A stretch of DNA of 64,000 bases, from the NCBI GenBank assembly GCA_013350335.1, contig CM023537.1, forward strand, positions 8,795,438 to 8,859,437, read 5' to 3'. The position numbers and the translations under genes are program-made. Below, piece by piece: positions 36,816 through 60,735 of the stretch. Every line of letters begins with the position of its first letter. The first letter of the stretch is position 1. The DNA is from Chimonanthus salicifolius (Eukaryota; Streptophyta; Magnoliopsida; Laurales; Calycanthaceae). The notes beneath the pieces were generated by a model. That model was given only the letters and a program-made list of their open reading frames with translations, was not told where the DNA came from and made no database searches.

Positions 36816-37736
36816 AAACTTATTTTGTTGTGGACTTCTCACCACATCTTTTCTTCTAAAAAGAGCCTTTTCTTGTGTAGAAGGAACCTTTAGCTTTATT
36901 ATGAATTGATTTTCAATATATCTGAAGATTCAAATTGTGGAAATAGAACTTTAAAACCACAGTAGGTGATTTCTAGACTTAGGGTAGGGAATTCTAGATC
37001 TATAGAAAATCAAAATTAGGCTCAATGGAATTGAGGGAAATTTTAATTCCAAAGAGGAGGGCATCCAAGAATATTCCCCAAATTGATTTCGTGCAACAGG
37101 AGAATCTTTCCCTAGTGATGGTGTCATAGGGAAAGATTAAGGACCAAGCCTGAATTAAGGTAAAAAAATATGGCCTTATTTAAATTTGGAGTGGGCCCAG
37201 GCCTTGCATTCTTAGGACCTGATCCAACTCGAAAAACCGAGTTAAACTCTAAAGCATAAGATATTTAAATTGATGCTTATGATTGAGAAAAAAATTGATT
37301 GAGATGATAAATCCTGTAAAAAAAATTTGTGTTCAATAAGCAATGAACGATTTATTAATAGTAAAAACTGATTTAAAATTAAGTTGAGTAAGGGCTCGAA
37401 AGTCGACAGTGTGAAGGTGTGTATGAGCTCTTAATTTTTATTTTTTAAAGGACCAGACCTGATTTTAATAACAATTTAGGTATAATGGGCTCGATTGAAG
37501 CATGGCTCCTATATTTGCAATCTGGGCGAGGGCCTGAGTTGATATCGGGCCCGACCCAACCTGTTCGAGTTGTACCTCTAGAACATATGGGAACAGGCTT
37601 GGACTTTGGAACCTTAGTAAGTAATCTTAAAAAAAAAAAAATATTACTAGATAAATATAGGCCTTTATTTTGGACATTTTAGCCTTTCATCAAATTAATC
37701 TATTATTTTAACTTTGGAGTTTATTTTAACTCAAAA
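36816..37736. other. Intergenic DNA with degenerate GGGTC-type sequence
   Basis: Between about 37180 and 37610 there are scattered 'gggcccgacccaacc' and 'tggagtgggcccagg' phrases similar to the GGGTCGGGTT family, but no clear inverted ends. Confidence 0.35.
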
Positions 37737-37900
37737 TGGTTGAATTGATGGTTAGAAATTTGCGTCTAAGTTCGATTCTCACTCTATTCCGAAAGTCATT
37801 CCAATAGAGTGACTGATGTATATAAGTAGAGAGACTTATATATACTCTAAAGATTAGTCAGATAGTCTACAAAATTTGAATAATTCTTTTTTAAAAAAAA
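37737..37900 (+). mobile_element. SINE, family B
   Basis: Plus-strand copy with B-box-like AAGTTCGATTCTC (near 37770), body 'gtatataagtagagagactta', 'aaagattagtcagatag', and a 3' A-rich end. Confidence 0.55.
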
Positions 37901-40456
37901 TTACAAAATCTACCTTTTTAAATGTACCTGCTATCGTTTTACAAAGTTCCAACATGATTGCTTCCAAAGTTGTGAAAGCTGACATCATCCATTTCCTCTT
38001 AGAAAATTAATCCATCATCATATGGTTTTGATAATCTCCATTATTGAGTTGAATTGGGCAATTTTTTCTCTTCTGAATTTTGACACGTCAACATCTCCTT
38101 CATCAATTTCTTTCTTTAAAGCAATTATTTGATTTATAATTAGTTCTTTTATCTTTACCATTCAAAACGGTGGCTTCAATTTTGACACGAGTATCGCTTG
38201 ACGTCATAGACCGCCCCAAATCTTTTGCTACCACCTTTTCATCCGTGATTCAAATCCAATTATTAATTGATATTTTTATTATTTTTCATCAATATAAAAA
38301 CAGAAAAATAAATATTTTGAACTTAAAATCTTTTACAAACTAAATAATTTTAGTTTAATTATCTATTTTTAACCTTATATTAGACCATTATATTGTATTG
38401 AGAGTAGACTCTTGTATTTTTGATAGAATCAGAAGTTGTTCTTCATTCTGATATAGTCAGTAAATTCTAAAAATACTATACAAAATATTTTAAAAATTCT
38501 AACAAAAGACCTCAGTATTGTTTCCTTCTTCAATGCTCTTAGTAATATAGAGGCCACGTCAAGAGGAAGAAAAGGACTCAATTGTGTCTTTTCTTTTTCT
38601 ACAGGCTAATCATCCCTCTTGACTTTCTGCTTCTCTGTCTGTGGTCCAATGCAAAGTTCCACCTGTCACTTTGAATTTTATTCCATCAAATATAAAAATT
38701 ATTTTATTTTTATAAAAAATATTGTACACAAACATATCTTAAAAAGGTTCATCTCAACCTCAATTCCTTTAAAACTGATTATTCATTAAAAAAATCCAAC
38801 TCAAAGATTGAAAAATTACTTTCCCAAGTTGAAGGTTGAAAAAAATCTTTATTTCAAACAAAATCTAGGAGATAAGTCCTCTTAAATCCTTCGAAGGAAC
38901 GCTCCACACTCATACAGAACGCGTCTAGTTTAGACCGCTGCTAAACTTTTATTAATCCAACTCTAACCCAATTCCCAACAATTAAGCCCAAGTTGACCTT
39001 GGACAAAAAAAACCCGCCCAAGACCAAGCCCGATGACAACATGAAGGTCCAGTGGATCTCAATTTGGGCCATTTAGGTCAGGCTCGGCTCTGTCTTGGTC
39101 TCAGTGCAAGCCCAAGTCCTTACAACTTCTACTGTGTGTGTTTAGAATTATTGATTTCGATCTTTAAATGATAAAATTGGAATTATGACTCGATCATGAT
39201 AAAATATAAGAAATAAATTAAGTTTAAACCATTTATTATTATTTATTAAATAACTTCCACTATAAATTTTCCAATGAAATCTTAACTGTAAATCTGAAAG
39301 CCAACGAATGTTTCCGACCCCTTTTTAGTTCATGTTTCCATTTTTAGGTCGGGCCAAGTACGATGACCAATTTTCAACAAGCCTAGCCTGAGTCCAGTCA
39401 ACTTGGGTTCTAATATTTGTAAAATTAACTATATAAAATTATATAAACAGATGGATAGGGTTTCAAAATAAAGTGGACCCACCTCTCACCCACCACTAAA
39501 CAAACAAAAATAAAATAAAATATATATATATATATATATATAAAAGATGAATCATTATTCTACTAACCAAAAAAGAAAAAAAAATCAATAGCCATGGCAA
39601 AAAGAAAGATTGTAAATTTTTTTATTGTATAGAAACATGAATCATAAAAAAGTGAAATTTCAAAAAAAAAAAAGTACAAATATGCCCCTAAATGATAATT
39701 AACTAATATCATAAAAATTGATTACAACATGCATAATTATTCATTATAAGTTAAATATTCACTTGACCAATGGTCGACACTGCTCAATGATCTTCTTTAA
39801 AATATCGAGTAAATTTTAAAAGGTTTTTATAATATTCCTTTTAAATAAAATTTAAATTTAAATTAGAGGCCATTTTAGAAAAAAAAAAATTGTGGAAATG
39901 TCAAGGAAGAAGACATCTAAACTCCAAAAGTAAAGTGTTTGACCCAAAAGGTACAAAATTGGAATAGAAAATTTCACACGTCTCCGGTCGTCCAACGGCA
40001 GTGCAGCCGTCAAACTCCATCGCATGCATACATTGACCCATCCTATTGACCAAACTACCCTTTGAAACCTTCTTTATTTTCTTTAGTTTTCTCACCCAAC
40101 TATTACACGGTAAATTTTATTATGAAACACGAGATTGAGTTAAATTTTCATTTTACTTTTATCAGTATATCAATAACACGCTGCTCTGCATATATATGTT
40201 CTACATATTCGTAAATCGGTAGAGATAAAATGAGAATTTTACTATTCTGTGCTCGTAACAAATTTTACCCAAGAAGGGGCGTCCTTCTCCTCCTTGTTGA
40301 AGTGGGACTTTGGAGTTGGGACTCGACTTGGGAGGAGAAGAGAGAATAAGAGGATTTTTTTTTTTTTTTTATGATAGAAGATAGTCCTATTGTACCTACC
40401 TCTTTTGGGTGACGTTGCAAACTCTATAGGAAAGCCACAGGTTACACCATATGAAT
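37901..40456. other. AT-rich intergenic DNA, no gene seen
   Basis: Contains a (TA)n run at 39521-39542 and a degenerate GGGTC-like region at about 38960-39420. No supported coding region on either strand. Confidence 0.45.
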
Positions 40457-40458
40457 TA

Positions 40459-40688
40459 GGGTTGCAACTCGGGTCGGGTTTTGGCCCGACCCGCATGACC
40501 CGACCCGAGAAATCATGCAGGTCGGGTTACAATGGTCGGGTTATAGGGTCGGGTCGGGTTGAGAAAAGACAAACCCGACCGAAATTCGGGTCGGGTTGGG
40601 CTGAGACTTTTAAATTTTAACCCGACCCGATTCGACCCGAGAAAACCTGACCCGGTCAGACCCGACCCAAGAAAACCCGACCCGAGAT
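40459..40688. mobile_element. MITE-like element of the GGGTCGGGTT family, copy 4, right end truncated
   Basis: Left end GGGTTGCAACTCGGGTCGGG is preceded by TA (40457-40458). The interior is dense in GGGTCGGG and CCCGACCC motifs. The right end stops at 'cccgacccgag' without the GTTGCAGCCC found at 41553-41562, so this copy is incomplete. Confidence 0.6.
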
Positions 40689-40699
40689 AGAAAGTGTAA

Positions 40700-40915
40700 A
40701 TGGGGGCCACTGGCTCACCCTCTTTTTCGTTTTCCCTCTTCTCTATCTGTACTTTTGTTTATTTATATATACCCTTAGCAGCATCCTTATGTCCAATCTT
40801 ACAGCAAAATAAAGAAATGGGGGCCACTGGCTCACCCTCTTTTTCGTTTTCCCTCCTCTCTCTCTGTACTTTTACTTTTGTTTATTTAAATATACCCTTA
40901 GCAGCATCCCCCTAC
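40700..40915 (+). repeat. Direct duplication (period 117 bp) carrying a TATA-like box
   Basis: Two copies start with ATGGGGGCCACTGGCTCACC (40700 and 40817) and run through 'tttttcgttttccctc', 'tttgtttattta' and TATACCCTTAGCAGCATCC. They match over about 90 bp. Each contains a TATA-like stretch followed by the same CTTAGCAGCATCC. A leader-like, pyrimidine-rich sequence follows to about 41166, so a duplicated core promoter is possible. Confidence 0.8.
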
Positions 40916-41366
40916 ACTAGAGTTTCACGAGTTTCACTGTAGAGAGAGAAGGAGAGGCTACTAGTGTCGGCAGCACTCTTTTGTTGCAGATCTACCACAG
41001 CTCCGGCCCCTTCCTCTTACTCTTCCTTCTCTTCTCCCTCTTCTCCCTCTTCTCTTCCTCCTCTCCAACCCACATTGGTTTTCCGCCACCGCCACCTGGT
41101 ACGGCAGCCCTGACTGCGACGGCAGCAATGGTAGGCCCACCTCATTTTCCCTTCTTCGTTTATTAGGCAATGATGTAAATTTTCCATGGTAACTTGTCTT
41201 AATTTTTTCAATTTTACTTTTTACTGTTATTATTATTATTTTTTCTATTTCCATGTACAAGAAAAATCTAGCATTTCTTCTCATTATTTGCTGAAATGGT
41301 TGCTATAAAAAATAAATAAATAAATTGTTGTGACCATGATAGCATTGCTCGTTGCACATGGCGTTA

Positions 41367-41562
41367 GGGCTGCAACTCGGGTCGGGTTTTTCGGGTTAAG
41401 GGTTGGGTCGGGTTGGGTTAAGGGTATTACAATCTCGGGTCGGGTCGGGTTCACTAAATCGGGTTTTTGATTCGGGTCGGGTCGGGTTGGGTTCAATGTA
41501 GTGTGAGTTGGGTTAGGGTTGGGTTTATTAAAACCCGGCCCGCCCGACCCGAGTTGCAGCCC
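41367..41562. mobile_element. MITE-like element of the GGGTCGGGTT family, best-preserved copy
   Basis: It is 196 bp with near-perfect inverted ends GGGCTGCAACTCGGGTCGGG (41367-41386) and its complement ending at 41562, flanked by TA on both sides (41365-41366 and 41563-41564). The interior is a degenerate series of GGGTCGGGTT, GGGTTGGGTT and GGGTTAAGGG. No coding capacity. Confidence 0.75.
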
Positions 41563-41599
41563 TAATATGAATTTAAATTCGTACCATCTCACTTCCTGA

Positions 41600-42540
41600 G
41601 GTAGAATGTTACTAATTGAACTACCCCATGTGGGGTAGAAGAGGGGGATTCTTTCTATTTTAAATTAGAATTTTTTTATAGATTATATTAAAATTAGAAC
41701 TCTTTTAAGATTAAGTTGTTCATGCATCTTACTTGACTAATTCTTAGGTCATATGTAAATCTCCTAATCTATATGCATCGAGTACAGAACAATGGATAGT
41801 GGCACTATTTGTGTTAAGGGAGAATTGATCTCGAGACTTTCCCCAAAAAAAAGAGTGGGTTTTTATCAAATCCAACCTGTTGGAGTAAAATTAGAACTCT
41901 ATCTTATCGGATAGAAAGGAACGAGGTCATTTATGTTTTGGATAATAAAAGATATTAATATATCTTTTAATTATTTAGATGATGAGAAATAGAAAAAAAA
42001 AAATAGGTTTAGTATCGATATTAGTAATTTAGTATCAATTTCTTTATCATACATTCAATACATTTGATGACTTAGACGAGCATAAAATTCTAAAGTATAA
42101 AGCAGTTAGTAATTTAGGCTCTTTTGATCATTTCAAGTCTTACTTGACTATGTTTGATTTTAAGAATAATTACAAGGAAGTGGACCACATTCAAGCTCAC
42201 CTACTCATTCCTTTCATTCTCATTATTTTTAAAATCAAATTAACTCTTTTAAATTCCATAATTTGGAGTTATATAAGAACTGCTTATGATTTAATATTGT
42301 GGTAACCCATTAAGTTGTGGAACTTCATGAACACCTAGTTCTTAAGATTCTATAATCACCTATCACATTCAATACATCAAAATTAGGTTTTAATTAAAAA
42401 AAATTAGGTGAGAGAAATTTCTCGTCCAATATCGAGATTTGAATCCCTGATCACATCCAATACATCAAAATGTGAGATCCATCATCAGTCCTTTAGTGAC
42501 TTTAGATTAAAGAGAAATCTCTTTTTTGAAAAAAAAATCT
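41600..42540. other. Intergenic DNA with SINE fragments
   Basis: A short family A fragment lies at about 41600-41640 and a degenerate minus-strand family B copy at about 41695-41880. No gene is seen. Confidence 0.45.
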
Positions 42541-43890
42541 TATATATATATATATATCCAAAAGGCTACAAGCAATATATAATTAAAAAAGAGCCTTTTT
42601 AATTGGCTCTTTACTCCAGTAAAAATTAATAAAATTTTACCTAAATATAGTTGTTTTTTGTAAAATATAAAATGTAATATATTATCTAAAATTGAGATTA
42701 TTTAATTGAGTTCATACGGGACAATCTAATAATGTACATAATTCTATATCCATCCAACTTTCTAAGTCACATTATACAAAATATTGACCAATTATGAAAT
42801 AATGAGTTTATTTTTTTATATACATGTCATTATTTAAAAAATAAGAAGTAAGTTAATGTCTTCTATCATCACAATTTTCATGTCTAAACTATTAGCGTTA
42901 TAAGCTAGCTAACTAATGTTGCAAACGGAATGTATATTATCTTTATTAAAATCTTTATTTCATTGTAAAAAATTAAAATACTAGAATCATATCTGATAAT
43001 AAAACTATAAAAATCAAGAATGAATTGAAACTGGATAGTTACGCCACTTTAAAGAACAAGACCTCATACAAAGTAGTTCAATTGATAAATTCTTTGGACT
43101 TAAAAATCAGAAGTCTCAAATTTAAATCCATCAGTGACCGGACGGTGGCTTGCAAGAGGCCACGTACATCCATATTATAAACAATAATGCAGGCTACTTG
43201 CCATATGTCAATTGTGAGTTGTATTAATGCCAAAAAGTCTTGGACTTGAGTGAATTTGTAGCCCTTATGTAAGGTGCATAGAATAATGACACTAACAATA
43301 CATTATTTGACTTGCAAATTCTTATAATTTAGTTTTAAATATATGTTGCATTGATGCAAATAAGTCTTGGACTTAGAGATAACTTGTAGCCCATATGTGA
43401 GGTGTATAGAACAATAACTTTAATAATATATAATTTGACTTTAATATGTAGTAATGAAGTCTAATATTATTAAAAAGTCAAAACATGATTATTAATTATA
43501 TAAATTTAAAATAAGGGAGTTATTTGTAAATGTAAAAAGTTTAATTAAATAGTTTCCTTTAAAAATTAATTATTGATATCATATTATTAGATTACAAAAA
43601 ATTCTATTGAAAGAAATCACTCTCATTAAATATGTAGAATTACCTTATTTAAATTAGAAAAAATAGATAATTAAATTATATCTTTTATTTTATTGAAGAT
43701 AAATAAACAAAAATTAAATTATTTATTATAAGTGATCTATTGATATTTTTTATTTAATTTGTTAGGTGGCAACATATTTTTAAAATTAATATATAATTTA
43801 AAATGAGAAGTTTTTGTATACATTATTCAAATAAAATTACTTACTTAACTCTCTTTTTAATAAAAAAAATAAAAAGAAATTAAGAAATAT
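42541..43890. other. AT-rich intergenic DNA, nothing recognised
   Basis: A (TA)n run lies at 42541-42556. A duplicated phrase 'aagtcttggactt..aacttgtagccc..atgtgaggtg' occurs near 43238-43285 and 43368-43415. No coding region. Confidence 0.45.
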
Positions 43891-44270
43891 AACAGACCAT
43901 GCATAATATAAGTTTTCCTAGAAAAAAAGTTTGGAGTTCTCCTTCTGGAAGGGATGACACATCGTTAAAGGTGGTCCAATCGCAGGTAAACACGTGCACT
44001 TATAATCATCACAGCACGAACAGAAACTGGGTTGTTTTCGCACTATCCAACGAAGAGAGAGTCGGCCGACGTGTTTACCAAAAATACCCTCATCTTTGTA
44101 TGAAATTACGAAGTTGTCTATTCTTTAAAATTTTCACCCGCCCCCATAGGAGTCTCGTGTCCCGTTGTCTCCTTGATTTTACCGAAATGCCCCTTATTTT
44201 TTAATGACCATATTGCCCTTGACCCTTCTTGCTGTCGGCCATCCGACAATTGAACCCAAGTAAGATTTGT
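43891..44270. promoter_or_regulatory. GC-richer, promoter-like segment with a G-box core
   Basis: A CACGTG core (AACACGTGCAC, near 43989) lies in a short block of higher GC than its flanks. No gene start is seen on either side within the window, so its function is unclear. Confidence 0.25.
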
Positions 44271-44934
44271 ATTTACGGGTAAATTAAATTATTAAATTTG
44301 AATTTTAGTCTAGAATATTTAAAAAATTTAGATACAAGATTACAAATATGCATTTATTTTATATCATTGGATTTGAATATTTAATAAAATTAAAAAATTA
44401 ACATTCTTCTCAATAAAAAATAAATTTATCAAATATCAAATTTCAATACTATAAAGAAAACCCAAATCCTATATGGTTTACAATTATTGAAAATTAAAAG
44501 AAAAAAGTTAGAAAAATAATCACAACTACTTTAATACTTACCTAAATTAGAATGAAAGATAATGAAAAAAGTGTTAAAAATGTCAAAATAAATAATAAAA
44601 ACTTCTAATTGAAAAGTATAAACTTTGAATCATGGCCCTTAGATTAAAAAAGAAAGCACTTTAGATTTCAGTTTTTGAATCCAGCCATTGTTTCAATCCA
44701 AGGATTAAGATTGAACGTTCACACAATTTGTTGTGAACAGGTTCGCAATGGAAAAATTATCGATACACCATAAGTGCTTGCAAGGTTTTCTAATTTTTAA
44801 TTTTCCATCTTTATCTCATGGTGAAATATTCTTATTGGTTGAATAAGATGCAGGTTTACTTTTTAGAAATGCTCCAATGTTAAAAAAATAAAAAAGGCCT
44901 CGGGTGACGATGGGAGGAGATCAAGGGTTAAAAA

Positions 44935-45320
44935 TTGCAAGTGTCGATATATCGGCCGATATTTAAATATTAGTGATACCGATATATCGGCTGATATTAT
45001 ACCAATATTTTTTCTCTTGCTTTATTTTTTTAATTTTTTTTAAAATAATGGGCAATATTTTTTTTAATTTATGTGTGGGAAACCGCGAGAAGCCTAATGT
45101 AAAACCTCCACGCGTGATCCCCACTGCCCTTAGAATATACAAGGTTAGGCCATGAGGGGCTCGAACTTAACACCTTCTATTTTTTGAGGCGGAAGATTAC
45201 CCAGTTGAGCTACACCCATATGGGCATAATGGGCAATATTTGACGGCCAATATTTAAAAAAATACACAAATACCCCAAAAATTATATTAATCACAATCTT
45301 CATTTATTTCTATAAATATT
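44935..45320. repeat. ATCGGCCGATAT-type repeat, interrupted by a SINE
   Basis: Palindromic 'tatcggccgatat' motifs at 44947-44995 recur in similar form at about 7785-7840. The repeat continues on the far side of the SINE at 45061-45225 ('caatatttgacggccaatattt'). Confidence 0.5.
45061..45225 (-). mobile_element. SINE, family A, with 16-bp target duplication
   Basis: Best-defined SINE in the window: 165 bp, minus strand, with tRNA-like head TAGCTCAACTGGGTAATC (A box) and AGTTCGAGCCCC (B box), ending in an A-rich tail (T run at 45061-45065). A perfect 16-bp repeat ATAATGGGCAATATTT flanks it (45045-45060 and 45226-45241). Comparison with the other family A copies gives the family's length as about 165 bp. 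Confidence 0.9.
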
Positions 45321-45689
45321 TATATATTATCTCATTAATTTTTCCAAGTTCAAAACACTTTGTAAATTATCTTTCATTCCACGTTATGATAGATTTCACA
45401 ATATGACATATGGAGTTCATGTACTTAGTCTTTTGCTAAACGTCTCTATATATATAAAGTTAAAGAGGATAGAAAGATGGAAAGGCTTATTTAGCAGGTT
45501 AATGTCTTTGTCGGTAATAAAGGAGAAAGGAAAAGACGTATGAAGATTACTATGACCACATAAGAGGGCAACGTTGGCCAAGGATAGGAGTGTGATAAGA
45601 TAAGTTGGTCCCATAACATGTGAGCCCATCTGTTTTATAACTTTAATTACAACATAGTCATGACTTTTGACCCTATACATTTATAGGTT

Positions 45690-45860
45690 ATCATTTATTT
45701 CACACGAGTGCCTATTCTTTTAGAGTATTTGATTAATTTTCAGAATAAGTGCAAGTCTCTTTACCTATATACACTGAATAATTCTACTGAGATTGGTGAA
45801 GTGAGAATTAAACTCAAGACTCCTATTTCTTTAGACGAGTTTTTGACTATCACTCTAACT
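45690..45860 (-). repeat. Degenerate SINE, family B
   Basis: Minus-strand copy with 'gagtttaattctcacttc' B-box-like core and the family's 3' part near 45710-45760. Confidence 0.45.
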
Positions 45861-46469
45861 CCTTTAACAGTTTAACTTACCATTCAATTGGATTGTATAC
45901 TGTAATGTTAAAAAAAATATTTTAGGAGATATATGTACCTTGAATTCTTAAAAATTATGAAAATTTTCACAAGATAAAAATGGGTTTTGGAGAGTGATAA
46001 ATAAATAAGTAGAGGAAAATGGAAATCTTTTGTAGGAAAGTTTATACTTTTATTAAAGAACTTGTGAAATAGAGAAACTAGCATTGGAAGATAATATGAC
46101 AAAATTTTGGCACCATTTATGGACGTGGTCGTCTTCACACTGTCCTGTCAGATTTATGCAACACTATTTTTAGGTCAGATCTTTTTCCCATTTCTCAGGT
46201 ATAGAATGTCAAGAATTTGAAATTTGAGTCATTTTAGTAAATAAGCCAATGATGAATAATTTGAATATTTTAAATTGTAAGTAACTAAATGACAAAGACT
46301 GATTATTTGTTTTGACTTAGTTTATGTTGATAAATCGTTTTCAACGATAGAAGTCATTCCTTCATTGAGACATATATATATATAATTAATTAATTCATTT
46401 CAAAAAAATTATCATGATAATATTTTTGCATTTTAATAAGTGGTTAAACTTTTTTCTCACCTTTAATAA

Positions 46470-46665
46470 CTAAATAGCTCAAAGAATTGTATGATGGTTA
46501 GAAATCTGTCTTAGGAAGCGGGACTTCTGAGTTCGATTCCCACTCTATTCTAAATAGTCACTTCCTACAAAATTATCTTATGTGTCTGAGTAGAAAAGCA
46601 TACACATGCCTTGAAGAATAGTCACATGCTTTAAAAGGCCTAAATACCTTGGTCATAAAAAAAGG
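46470..46665 (+). mobile_element. SINE, family B
   Basis: B box GAGTTCGATTCCC (near 46530) and the family body 'gtgtctgagtagaaaagcatac', 'tgccttgaagaatagtcaca' and 'taccttggtcataaaaaaa' (A tail). Confidence 0.65.
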
Positions 46666-46979
46666 CACAGTGATCAAGCAATAGAAGATGAAAGTTAAAA
46701 ATAGAGTCTTTATCTCAATAATATGCATAATATGACACTAAAGAGTCGGCAAGAAGGATGGAGAGAACCTAATGTGACTTCGTTATAAAATGAGTTTTAT
46801 TTAGTAAAGCAACTTAATTGAGTGATATAATTGCCATCTAACCAATACTTATTCTTTAATTCAATCTATAAAATTGTTATTGTTGGATTAATGATTTAAT
46901 AATGTTTAGTATATAGTCATTTTCTATAAATACTATCAAATAACTACTTGATGAAGCCATTTTTTATTAAATAGTCATT

Positions 46980-47775
46980 TGTTAGCCCCAAAGGTTAAAA
47001 AGATATTTTAATGATGACAAAACCATTGACTTGTAGTACTAATGGTTTCATGGAGTTTATGCTTTAGAATATGAAATATAAAATGACTCCGTAAGATCAT
47101 GAAGATTTAAGAGCAGATTTCAGCACAAATCTAAAGACTTCGTGGATTGCTGCTCTTAAAGATAAGCATGTGTAAGACCAAGCTTCAATAAGATCAAAAG
47201 ACTTATGAAGAGGATGAAGAAAAACCGTGAATGATCGAACATCAATACAAATCAAAAGGCTTTTGAAGAAGACGACTAAGCCAATGCAAGGTTGAGCATA
47301 ACTCATATCAAAGGGCTGCGGAGCACTTGCACCTTGAAGAAGGAAAGGAACATAAGAAGAATGGTGTAACGGTTTATTCTTCACTCGGAAGGAGAATGTG
47401 ACAGGTGGATTAATCTTTAGGCACAGCTCATAGCGACAATGTAAATGAAAACCGTTAAACCTCGTTTAATCGGGTTGTATCTTTGTATCTCTTCTTATCT
47501 TCTCTATAGTACATTGCTTTATCTCTTTATGTGCTTGCACTTTAAATTTGCTATGGGTTGATTGCTTGCATTTTGTTATGAATGTGAATGCTTTATGTCT
47601 TTATGCTCCTTGTGGTTTAATGCTCTGCTTTATGCACATTCACTTTGCTTTATGCATGATTTAACTTACTGTGGATGTGAATGGCTGTTATGTGTGCTTG
47701 ATTTATTAAGTAACTTAATGAATATTTTTCAGAGATCTCCAAAAAATTTGCATGGACCTAATTCACTTCCCTCTT
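46980..47775 (+). mobile_element. Possible solo LTR of a Copia element, about 1 kb upstream of the CPK gene
   Basis: Starts TGTTAGCCCCAAAGG and contains the phrase 'gatgacaaaaccattgactt', then a late part 'atatttttcagagatctcc' and 'cctaattcacttccctctt', which is the usual end of some Copia LTRs. I found no matching target duplication and cannot fix the right end. Confidence 0.4.
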
Positions 47776-48670
47776 GACTCAATATATGGGTAACACCATT
47801 CTCATAATAATACCATGTTGAAAGCTTATGTTATTGGTAAGTTTTGGTAATACAATTATCTCACTTAAGAGTTAAGGGTATTTATGTAAATTAATAAATA
47901 AATGGCAGTTATGAAGTTTATCAAAACATGCATGGCATTTATAAAGTTTTGGAATGTACGGACATAGTGGGTGGGGGGATAAGGTTAAGATGTGAAACTC
48001 GCTCTGTTTTATTATTTTTTGGAAGTAAGTTTGACAAATTTAGAGAGGGGGAGGCCTTTGTATTTTGGTCAGAAAGAGAGGGTCAGAAATGGAATAAACC
48101 TATTCCTCTTTGACGGTTTGACCCACTCTCCTCTCCTCGCCTCGCCCCTCCGCTTCTGTCCACCTTCCCGTGGTGGATTAACACCCAGAATCCCTCAATC
48201 CATCTTATTCTTCTTCCAAGATTCCAACTTTCCTCGATTAAAATGCCTCTCACTGCCTAAATCTATTTGGGTCCTTTTCAATTCTTCTTCTTCTTCCTTT
48301 AAAAATCTCACATCTTTAATATTTCTTTCCCCGTTAGACCTCTTTCCTTCTTCTATCCCTTATTGGTTTCAAAGATTTCTAGATAGAAACGTGAAGTCTG
48401 GGGCTTTTCTGCAAAATAATCTCTTCTTCCCAGAGTGTTTTTGCTATTGAATTTGTTTGCCAAGATCCGGGAGGGAATTGGGTTTGTCTCTGTTTATTGG
48501 CTTCTGCTGAAAAAAACAGAGGTTCCCTCTCCCCTCTTCCCTCTTCCCTCTTCTCTTCTTATAGTCAACACGTCGTTGAGAAATTTTGCTTTCTTTGATT
48601 TTGACTTATTCCCTCCTTGGTTTTTTTTCTTCGCTTCAAACTTTTCTAGATTTCCTTTAGTATTTGAAAG

Positions 48671-48817
48671 ATTTAAGTTTCCTTTCTCCGAGAAAGAAGT
48701 GAAAGATTGGATCTTTGAAGGATTTGAACTCCCTTCCTTCGAAAAAGAAGAGAAAGATTTAATCCTTCAAGGATTCAAGCTCCCTTTCTTTGAGAAAGAA
48801 GAAAAAATTGGATCTTA
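48671..48817 (+). repeat. 51-bp tandem repeat (about 2.9 units) in the CPK leader
   Basis: Units start at 48671, 48722 and 48773, each with 'attnaa..tcccttt', 'gagaaagaag' and 'aaagattngat..ttcaagg'. The last unit ends 12 bp before the CPK start codon. The period is a multiple of three and one frame stays open through all units, ending in TAA at 48816-48818. That frame has no ATG. Confidence 0.8.
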
Positions 48818-48829
48818 AAGCTCTAATCC

Positions 48830-60507
<11,678 letters not shown>

Positions 60508-60735
60508 TGGAGTTGAAAGAAGGAAAAAAATTGTGAAAATGAAAATATGAAGTTCCTTTTTGTGGGTTTATAAAATTCTTTCTTCTTTCTGTATCTTCTC
60601 TTGCTGGATCTTGATTCTTTTCCCCCCTTTTTGTGAACTTTCTTGGAATCAGTAGGGGAATAGGTAGGGATTAGGTTTCTGTATCATGTATTACAGTAGT
60701 TGCGCTGTACCACTTTTGAGTAGGGAAAGAAGGGT
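60508..60735 (+). other. CPK 3' UTR
   Basis: Follows the kinase stop codon. The block 'ttttgtgggtttataaaatt' and neighbouring sequence recur in all the downstream copies, which marks the extent of the duplicated unit. No single poly-A signal can be chosen. Confidence 0.6.

Noticed and set aside
40459..41562. GGGTT-rich sequence as interstitial telomere repeat
   Set aside because: The units are GGGTCGGGTT and variants, not TTTAGGG, and are enclosed by inverted ends.
47992..48818. Two long plus-strand open frames before the CPK start
   Set aside because: They begin without ATG in the relevant frame and overlap the kinase leader; kept only as a repeat finding.
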